A DNA stretch of 10,603 nt from UBA1367 sp040268355. Its GTDB lineage: Bacteria > Actinomycetota > Coriobacteriia > Coriobacteriales > Atopobiaceae. This document shows positions 5,905 to 10,603 of the stretch, in pieces. The notes under the pieces were generated by a model that worked only from the letters and a program-made list of their open reading frames with translations, did no database searches and had not been told where the DNA came from. The translations under genes were made by a program, and so were the position numbers. The stretch lies in NCBI GenBank assembly GCA_040268355.1, contig JAWRIT010000085.1, forward strand, positions 1 through 10,603, in the 5' to 3' direction. Position 1 is the stretch's first letter; each line of letters opens with the position of its first letter.

Positions 5905-6669
5905 ATGCGCATCGCATTCTTTGACATAGACGGAACGCTCGCCCGGGGCACCACGGTGCCCGAGAGCGCCTCGGCGGCCTTGGCGCGCATGCGCTCACGG
6001 GGTGACGCCGTGTTCATCTGCACCGGTCGGGCCCGCGCCTACGTGGAGGCGCACTTTGCCGCCTATGCGGACGGGTTCGTGTGCAACAATGGACGACTCG
6101 CCTTCATGGGCGAGCGCACGCTGGTGGACGAACCCCTCACGGCGGAGCAGGTGACCCGTCTCATCGCAGCTCTCGACACGGTTGCCGCAGGCTACGCCTT
6201 CTTTGAGCGCTACGACGCCTATTACGGCGGGAACGAGCGCTATCATCCGGTGGCGGAGGCGGCGCTCAAGCTGGGGCCCCTGCGCCGCCTGGAGGACCCT
6301 CTTACCCTGCGCGCCTACAACTTCGACATCTACTTTGACGACGCGGGGCATCGCCAGCGGGTGGCCGAGGCGCTGGGGGCGGAATGCTTGGTCAACCCTC
6401 ACGGGCCGCATCCTTCGGCCGATGTCACCATACGCGGGGCGGACAAGGGCGATGCCGTGCGTCGCGTCGCGGAGGCCTTGGGCGTGGGCATCCGTGACAC
6501 CTTTGCCTTCGGAGACGGCGTCAACGACCTCTCGATGATCGAAGCCGCTGGCTGCGGCATCGCGATGGGCAACGCCACCGACGAGCTCAAGGCTGCGGCC
6601 GACTACGTGACCTCCGCCATCGACGAGGATGGCGTCGCGCGCGCCCTTGCGCACTTCGGTCTCGCGTAG
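5905..6669 (+). CDS. Cof-type HAD-superfamily phosphatase (class IIB)
   Basis: The 254-residue cytoplasmic hydrolase has all the HAD motifs. The nucleophile Asp7 and acid/base Asp9 lie in FFDIDGTL, motif II is FICTGR with Thr40, motif III is Lys181 in ADKGDAV, and motif IV is GDGVNDLSM with Asp204 and Asp208. The roughly 100-residue insertion between motifs II and III is the class IIB cap typical of Cof/YbiV/YwpJ enzymes. Substrates are usually sugar phosphates, pyridoxal phosphate or flavin precursors, and the exact one cannot be read from sequence. It sits 74 bases after the Spx-like gene and 96 bases before the metal exporter, on the same strand, so a shared transcript is plausible. Confidence 0.93.
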   Translation: MRIAFFDIDGTLARGTTVPESASAALARMRSRGDAVFICTGRARAYVEAHFAAYADGFVCNNGRLAFMGERTLVDEPLTAEQVTRLIAALDTVAAGYAFFERYDAYYGGNERYHPVAEAALKLGPLRRLEDPLTLRAYNFDIYFDDAGHRQRVAEALGAECLVNPHGPHPSADVTIRGADKGDAVRRVAEALGVGIRDTFAFGDGVNDLSMIEAAGCGIAMGNATDELKAAADYVTSAIDEDGVARALAHFGLA

Positions 6670-6753
6670 GACCCGTCAAAGTGCCTGCGTCACCGCCTTG
6701 CAGCTGGTCTGGTGAAGGAGGACAATCGATCGAATACGGACCTGACGGCGCAA

Positions 6754-6761
6754 AGGGGGAG
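6754..6761 (+). promoter_or_regulatory. Ribosome binding site deciding the CDF exporter start
   Basis: AGGGGGAG lies 4 bases before ATG at 6766. The open frame extends back to GTG at 6712, but that codon has no ribosome site in front of it and the extra residues are not typical of the family. A second good Shine-Dalgarno sequence, GAAGGAGG (6714-6721), has no start codon at a usable distance and looks unused. Confidence 0.65.
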
Positions 6762-6765
6762 TGCC

Positions 6766-7896
6766 ATGGAGGGGGCAGGGACCACGCAGCAGCGTGACGT
6801 GGGCATCATACGGACGAGCGTCATCGGCATAGTGGCCAACGTGCTGCTCGCCGCCTTCAAGGCGAGCGTCGGCCTGGCAGCGAACTCCATCGCCGTCATT
6901 CTCGACGCGGTGAACAACCTCACGGACGCGCTCTCGTCGGTCATCACCATCGTAGGCACGCGCTTGGCCAACAAGCCGGCCGATCGCAAGCATCCCTTCG
7001 GGCACGGCCGCACCGAGTACGTCACCACCTTCATCATCGCTGCCATCGTTGCCTGGGCGGGCGTGACCTCGCTCATCGAGTCGGTCCAGCGCATCCTCTC
7101 GCCCCAGCAGGCGACCTACCAAACGGTGACCCTGGTCGTGATGGCCGTGGCAGTGGGTGTCAAGATCGCTCTGGGGCTCTACACCAGAGGCCGGGGTCGC
7201 GCCCTCATCTCGGACTCGCTCGTGGCGAGTGGCACAGACGCGCTGATGGATGCCATCATCTCCACGTCGACGCTGGTGGCGGCCCTGCTGTACCTGTCGT
7301 TCGGCGTGAGTCTGGAGGGCTGGCTCGGCGCGGGCATCTCGTTGGTCATCATCAAGAGCGGCGTGGACATCCTGCGCGAGGCCATCGACCACATCTTGGG
7401 CGCGCGGATCGACGCGGCGGTCTCGGTGGGCGTCAAGCGCACCATCGAGACGGTGCCTGGCGTGCAGGGGGCCTATGACCTGGTGCTGCACGACCTGGGA
7501 CCGGATCGGCTCGCCGGCAGCGTCCATGTCGAGGTCGACGAGGACCTGTCGGCCCGTGAGATCGACGTTCTCACCCGCGCGGTGCAGTCCGCCGTCATGC
7601 GGGAGCACGGCATCATGCTGCACACCGTGGGCATCTACTCCACCAACACGAACGATGGAGGAGACGTGGGCGCCATTCGCTCGACGCTGCTGAGGTGGGC
7701 CGAGCAGGACGAGCTGGTGCTGGAGGTGCATGGGTTCTACGTCGACGTCGAGACGAGAACGGTGAGCTTCGATCTTGTGGTGAGCTGGGACGCCCCAGAC
7801 CGGCAGGCGGTCGTCGATCGGATGTGCGAGCGTCTTGCCGAGCGCTTTGCCGGCTACGACTTCCAGATCGCCCTCGATTCCGACGTGAGCGACTGA
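6766..7896 (+). CDS. Cation diffusion facilitator (possible Mn2+ exporter)
   Basis: The 376-residue inner-membrane protein is a CDF-family proton-coupled metal exporter. About six transmembrane segments fill residues 14-210. The family motif HPFGHGR is at 76-82, between helices 2 and 3. The metal site lacks the His of zinc exporters such as YiiP. Helix 2 reads DAVNNLTD (Asn50, Asp54) and helix 5 reads TDALMD (Asp158, Asp162). An Asn/Asp-rich NxxxD-DxxxD site is known from MntE-like manganese exporters, so Mn2+ is my preferred but unproven substrate. The cytoplasmic part appears to hold two tandem ferredoxin-like domains, about 215-295 and 310-376, the second ending in a DSDVSD tail. It may be co-transcribed with the HAD phosphatase. 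Start chosen from the ribosome site at 6754. Confidence 0.92.
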   Translation: MEGAGTTQQRDVGIIRTSVIGIVANVLLAAFKASVGLAANSIAVILDAVNNLTDALSSVITIVGTRLANKPADRKHPFGHGRTEYVTTFIIAAIVAWAGVTSLIESVQRILSPQQATYQTVTLVVMAVAVGVKIALGLYTRGRGRALISDSLVASGTDALMDAIISTSTLVAALLYLSFGVSLEGWLGAGISLVIIKSGVDILREAIDHILGARIDAAVSVGVKRTIETVPGVQGAYDLVLHDLGPDRLAGSVHVEVDEDLSAREIDVLTRAVQSAVMREHGIMLHTVGIYSTNTNDGGDVGAIRSTLLRWAEQDELVLEVHGFYVDVETRTVSFDLVVSWDAPDRQAVVDRMCERLAERFAGYDFQIALDSDVSD

Positions 7897-7918
7897 GCCT
7901 TCAGCCCCACCATGGGCG

Positions 7919-7936
7919 CTCGCCGTCCACGGCGAG
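7919..7936 (+). repeat. Inverted repeat behind the CDF gene, possible weak terminator
   Basis: CTCGCCGT-CC-ACGGCGAG is a perfect 8-2-8 inverted repeat starting 22 bases after the CDF stop codon. The position suits a terminator, but no T run follows, so intrinsic termination would be poor. Confidence 0.45.
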
Positions 7937-7950
7937 ACTCATCCAAAGAC

Positions 7951-7992
7951 GGGCTTATACCGCCCGCAAAAGCCGCGCATCTCACAGATGCG
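7951..7992. repeat. Two further hairpins in the CDF-TetR gap
   Basis: CGGGC-N7-GCCCG (about 7950-7966) and the perfect 7-3-7 repeat CGCATCT-CAC-AGATGCG (7976-7992) follow the hairpin at 7919. Three hairpins in about 75 bases suggest structured RNA or a mosaic of binding sites. No known RNA family is recognised. Confidence 0.4.
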
Positions 7993-8144
7993 GTGCGGCA
8001 GGTGCTCGCGCCGCTCGGAGCGCATGGTCCAGCGCCGCTTCGAAGGTTCTGCGTTCTGGCGCATGGGAGATCGCTTCCTGCGTGGCTTCTGCCCCGGCGT
8101 CGACGGACCGTTTTGTATCCAATTTGAAAGAAGCAGAACTAAGT

Positions 8145-8158
8145 TTGATTCAAATCAA
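8145..8158. promoter_or_regulatory. Palindrome, possible TetR-family operator
   Basis: TTGATT-CA-AATCAA is a perfect 14-base palindrome in the AT-rich island, about 40 bases upstream of a TTGACA box. A TTTGA copy 20 bases earlier (8124-8128) may be a second half-site. Its position ahead of the TetR gene suggests autoregulation, though this is inference from position only. Confidence 0.4.
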
Positions 8159-8195
8159 CCTCGAGGTCAGAAATACCGCCCAAGAACTGCTTTTT

Positions 8196-8224
8196 TTGAC
8201 AGTTTTGCGAATGTGACGTGTTGT
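8196..8224 (+). promoter_or_regulatory. Possible promoter of the TetR gene
   Basis: TTGACA (8196-8201) is a perfect -35 consensus within the AT-rich island. At 17-base spacing the -10 would be TGTTGT (8219-8224), a poor match. If used, it would give a leader of about 175 bases before the TetR start codon. Confidence 0.4.
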
Positions 8225-8278
8225 CTTCGTGCATCAAGTCGCAACGTTAGGAAGGCGGGTATCTCAGAGGATATGCGC

Positions 8279-8331
8279 CGCGTACCCTTGTTCCGTTCGC
8301 GCAAGGGCATGCGCCCGGGCCGAGTCCGGCC
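8279..8331 (+). repeat. Stem-loops in the TetR leader
   Basis: The first hairpin pairs CCCTTG (8285-8290) with CAAGGG (8302-8307). After one mismatch it extends outward over five more pairs to 8279 and 8313. The second is GGCCG-AGTC-CGGCC (8318-8331). Neither has a T tail, and no riboswitch family is recognised. Confidence 0.35.
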
Positions 8332-8405
8332 GCATTGGGGGCAGCGTGTCCACGCGAGGGCAAGTGTGTGCGGCGAGATTGCGGTCAAGAAGGGAAGATC
8401 GTGCC

Positions 8406-8975
8406 ATGCCAAAGGCCGATGAGACCAAGTTGCGTCTAGTTGAGGCGTTCAATCAGCTGCTCGCGGAAGTGCCATGCGACCAGATTACCGTTTCGGGGAT
8501 CACCGAGCGCTGTGGTCTTTCTCGACAGGTGTTCTACTACCACTTCCACAACCTGTACGAGCTGGTGATCTGGAGCCTGCGTCAGTATGTGAGCTCTGCG
8601 ATCGCACAGTCGCGCTCGAGCGACTGGAGCTCGTTGCTCCGAATCATGCTGGAGGGGCTCTACGAGCGTCGTCAGCTGGTAGAAAAGGTCATGGACGAGG
8701 TCGATCGGAGCGTGGTCGACCGCACGCTGAAGGACGAGCTGGGCGTCCTCGCCATGCGCATGGTGGAGGAAGTGGCGACGCCGATGGGCATCGCACAGGC
8801 CGACCGCTCCCTTATCGCGCGCTTCTACACGGCGGGGACGGTCGAGATCGTGGAGGCATGGCTGGATGATGGGATGCGCGAGTCGCCCGAGCGGCTGAGC
8901 CGTCGCCTGGAGGTGCTGCTCGACGGTGGCATGACCGGCGCGATGATCCGCATGCAGCATACGGCGTCGGCGTAG
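8406..8975 (+). CDS. TetR/AcrR-family transcriptional regulator
   Basis: The 189-residue cytoplasmic repressor-type protein has an N-terminal helix-turn-helix in the TetR arrangement. VSGITERCGLSRQVFYYHFHNLYEL (about 28-52) contains the recognition helix and the characteristic YYHFxNLYEL. The C-terminal helices (about 60-180) form the ligand and dimer domain and resemble the DhaS-like branch, whose members respond to small metabolites; the ligand here cannot be predicted. ATG 8406 places the HTH at the usual distance from the N-terminus. The frame is open further upstream to an ATG at 8229, but that stretch is Arg- and Ala-rich and unlike the family. The ribosome site (GAAGGGA) is about 10 bases away, a little far. 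The esterase gene 204 bases downstream on the same strand is a possible target. Confidence 0.92.
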   Translation: MPKADETKLRLVEAFNQLLAEVPCDQITVSGITERCGLSRQVFYYHFHNLYELVIWSLRQYVSSAIAQSRSSDWSSLLRIMLEGLYERRQLVEKVMDEVDRSVVDRTLKDELGVLAMRMVEEVATPMGIAQADRSLIARFYTAGTVEIVEAWLDDGMRESPERLSRRLEVLLDGGMTGAMIRMQHTASA

Positions 8976-8990
8976 CGCACCACGGCGCCT

Positions 8991-9009
8991 GTGCGATCCC
9001 CGTTCGCAC
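8991..9009 (+). repeat. Hairpin after the TetR gene
   Basis: GTGCGA-TCCCCGT-TCGCAC is a perfect 6-7-6 inverted repeat 15 bases after the TetR stop codon. It is followed by C runs rather than T, with a TTTTT only about 30 bases later at 9039. It may slow transcription or protect the 3' end. The remaining gap to 9165 shows no clear promoter. Confidence 0.4.
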
Positions 9010-9179
9010 GCCTCCCCCCCCATGCACGCCCTCCGCCCTTTTTATGCATATGTGTCATGTTGCCGAAACTCCGAGGCCGTTTGCATGATAGGTCCTAGGA
9101 GGTTCCCCCTTCCAACAGGTACGGTTAGAACAGTGCCAATCTGAAAAAGCCGAGGAAGGTCAGGGAAAGGGGAGCGATC

Positions 9180-10523
9180 ATGGCACAGACGAGCACGAGC
9201 CTCACGCGCAGGGCATTTCTGGGGGCGACCGGTGCGGCTGGTTTCGCGCTTGCCGCCTGTGGCGGCGCCGGAGGCGAGGGAGGTGCCACGACGGCCGAGT
9301 TTGACGGCACGGTCACAGGCACCTATGAGATGCACGTCCAAGGGTACGACTACGGCGCGGGCGTGGACAAGGTGACCATCACGCTGGACGCGGAGCTTGA
9401 TGGCGTTGACGTCGACAGCTTCACGGTCAGCGAGCACAAGCAGGTCACGGACTTCACGGCAGAGGACATGCCGGTGATCGAGGCGGACTTCGAGCGGACC
9501 GTGACCGGCGCGACGGTGGATGGCACCACGGTCGAGCTGGAGCTCGCCTGTGACCCCGAGAATGGATCGCCGTTCCTGTTCACCATTGCCACCGGCTACA
9601 ACACCTGGGCCGATCCCTACGAGCTCACCATCTCCCTCGCCGAGGGTGCCGAACTCACCGTGGGAGGCGCCGCAGTGAGCGAGGTCACCATCGATCCGGT
9701 GGCGACCGCACGGACGACCTCCGCCGACGCTTGGACGATCGACTCCTTCACCGCCGGTGACGGGACCGTCTATCCCTACGCGGCCTGGGCACCCGAGGAG
9801 GAGAGCAACAACCTCGTCGTCTGGCTGCACGGGGCCGGCGAGGGCGGAACCGAGAACACCGATCCCTTGGTCACCATTCTGGCCAACAAGGTCGTGGCGC
9901 TCTCCGAGGACGAGTTCCAGAGCACGGTCGGTGGCGCGCATGTCGTGGCGCCGCAGTCGCCCACCATGTGGATGGACCAGGACGGCAACAGCACCTACAT
10001 CTCTGGGGACGCCACCGAGGTCGCCTCGTTCTACACCGAGTCGCTCGAGGAGTTCATCGACTCCTATGCCGAGCAGGTCTCCGCAGACAAGATCTTCGTC
10101 TGCGGTTGCTCCAACGGTGGCTTCATGACCCTGTGGCTGGCCATCCATCGTCCCGATGCCTACGTGGGCGTGGCTCCCATCTGCGAGGCCGTGCCTGACG
10201 GGGCGATCAGCGACGAGCAGATCGCGAGCCTGCAGGACCTCCCGATGTACTTCGTGTGGTCTGACGATGACGATGCCGTTGACCCCACCGTTCACGAGAT
10301 TCCTACGGTCGAGCGCCTGCGGCAGTCCGGCAAGAGCAACGAGACTCTGCATGTCTCCACCACAGAGCACGTGGTGGACACCTCCGGCGCCTACACCGAC
10401 GAGGATGGCAACCCGTATCAGTACAGCGGGCACTGGAGCTGGATCTACTTTGACAACAACGAGTGCGAATGCGATGACGACGGCATGAAGGTCTTCGACT
10501 TCATCGCCGACTGCTTCAAGTAG
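9180..10523 (+). CDS. Tat-exported lipoprotein esterase, Ig-like domain plus alpha/beta hydrolase
   Basis: The 447-residue precursor starts with a twin-arginine signal (LTRRAFLG, Arg10-Arg11), a short hydrophobic stretch and a lipobox LAAC ending at Cys27. It should therefore be exported folded and anchored to the outer face of the membrane. Residues about 45-180 are beta-rich and resemble the Ig-like N-terminal domain of Thermotoga EstA (YDYGAGVDKVTITLD, then DSFTV). Residues about 185-447 are an alpha/beta hydrolase. HGAGEGG (217-223) is the oxyanion loop and GCSNGG places the nucleophile at Ser311. The acid is one of Asp362-365 in WSDDDDAVDP, and His418 lies in SGHWSWIYF. It likely hydrolyses an extracellular ester; the substrate is unknown. 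The protein is strongly acidic, with a CEC pair at 429-431. AAGGGGAG 5 bases upstream supports the ATG. Confidence 0.9.
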   Translation: MAQTSTSLTRRAFLGATGAAGFALAACGGAGGEGGATTAEFDGTVTGTYEMHVQGYDYGAGVDKVTITLDAELDGVDVDSFTVSEHKQVTDFTAEDMPVIEADFERTVTGATVDGTTVELELACDPENGSPFLFTIATGYNTWADPYELTISLAEGAELTVGGAAVSEVTIDPVATARTTSADAWTIDSFTAGDGTVYPYAAWAPEEESNNLVVWLHGAGEGGTENTDPLVTILANKVVALSEDEFQSTVGGAHVVAPQSPTMWMDQDGNSTYISGDATEVASFYTESLEEFIDSYAEQVSADKIFVCGCSNGGFMTLWLAIHRPDAYVGVAPICEAVPDGAISDEQIASLQDLPMYFVWSDDDDAVDPTVHEIPTVERLRQSGKSNETLHVSTTEHVVDTSGAYTDEDGNPYQYSGHWSWIYFDNNECECDDDGMKVFDFIADCFK

Positions 10524-10575
10524 CCAGGAGGGCGGTCGCGTCTTGGTGGCGCGCCGATCCGAACACAGCGTCGCA

Positions 10576-10588
10576 TCACGTGACGTCA
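10576..10588. repeat. Two overlapping 8-base palindromes
   Basis: TCACGTGA (10576-10583) and TGACGTCA (10581-10588) overlap in the last bases of the window, beyond the esterase stop codon. They could be binding sites for whatever gene follows, but the window ends before this can be judged. The stretch 10524-10575 holds no clear terminator. Confidence 0.3.
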
Positions 10589-10603
10589 GCAAGCCGCGCC
10601 CAG

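Larger units (their letters stand above)
7897..8405. other. 509-base gap without a convincing gene
   Basis: No reading frame here resembles a known protein, and the frames that stay open on either strand look like composition effects. The left half (to about 8110) is G+C-rich with several perfect hairpins. The middle (about 8112-8230) is an AT-rich island with a TTGACA box and a palindrome. The right part (8279-8331) has two further stem-loops just ahead of the TetR gene. The left part could be a decayed gene or a structured 3' untranslated region; nothing in the sequence decides this. Confidence 0.6.

Noticed and set aside
6676..7731. A 351-codon minus-strand frame opposite the CDF exporter.
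   Set aside because: The plus-strand product has clear transmembrane segments and family motifs. The antisense frame is His-, Asp- and Arg-rich and has no homology that I can recognise.
7997..8060. Short direct repeats GCGCCGCT and GCGCATGG, two copies each, looking like a small repeat array.
   Set aside because: The copies are only 8 bases, unevenly spaced, and expected by chance in G+C-rich DNA. They do not form a CRISPR-like or tandem array.
7988..8422. Open frames in the CDF-TetR gap, such as 7988-8422 plus and 8167-8412 minus (with a CPQC motif).
   Set aside because: They overlap one another, cross the AT-rich promoter-like island, and have no ribosome site or family resemblance. A decayed gene remains possible but is not supported.
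9042..10592. A 516-codon open frame on the minus strand opposite the esterase.
   Set aside because: It is rich in Gly, Val, Asp and His without any motif, has no supporting ribosome site, and overlaps a convincing Tat lipoprotein gene almost completely.

Overview
The window is G+C-rich chromosomal DNA, probably from a gut or oral actinobacterium of the class Coriobacteriia (Olsenella/Atopobium/Collinsella-like). This rests on composition, on AGGAGG-type ribosome sites, on a PfkB kinase beside PTS enzyme I, and on the overall look of the proteins. It is an inference; no rRNA or other taxonomic marker is present. I see no transposase, integrase, phage gene, CRISPR array or toxin-antitoxin pair. 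Nine protein genes and one tRNA are supported.

Left part (1-3600). The first 34 bases are an uninterrupted run of C, most likely a contig-end artefact. A glutathione peroxidase-family gene (minus strand) is divergent from a 1-phosphofructokinase-type PfkB kinase that starts at TTG. A strong terminator follows the kinase. Next comes ptsI (enzyme I of the phosphotransferase system) with its own near-perfect ribosome site and another strong terminator behind it. Together these two genes point to fructose or other PTS-sugar uptake feeding glycolysis; HPr and the sugar-specific EII proteins must be encoded elsewhere.

Middle part (3600-5830). An aldo/keto reductase with a C-terminal double 4Fe-4S domain stands alone behind a candidate promoter and inverted-repeat operator. 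It converges with a tRNA-Pro(UGG) gene on the minus strand, and a bidirectional terminator lies between them. A Spx/ArsC-like CxxC protein begins a plus-strand run that continues into a Cof-type HAD phosphatase and a cation diffusion facilitator. The three genes are spaced 74 and 96 bases apart and could be one transcript.

Right part (7900-10603). A gap of about 500 bases without a convincing gene holds several hairpins and an AT-rich island with a TTGACA box. It leads into a TetR-family regulator. Then comes a Tat-exported lipoprotein esterase with an N-terminal Ig-like domain and a C-terminal alpha/beta hydrolase domain. The regulator and esterase are tandem, about 200 bases apart.

The window is mostly ordinary housekeeping and stress/metabolism content. 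I did not find a convincing new multi-gene system. The items most worth a second look are the secreted two-domain esterase beside the TetR gene, the CDF exporter with an N/D-rich metal site and two tandem C-terminal domains, and a short box (TGTCAGGTGC) shared by the promoter regions of the kinase and the aldo/keto reductase.
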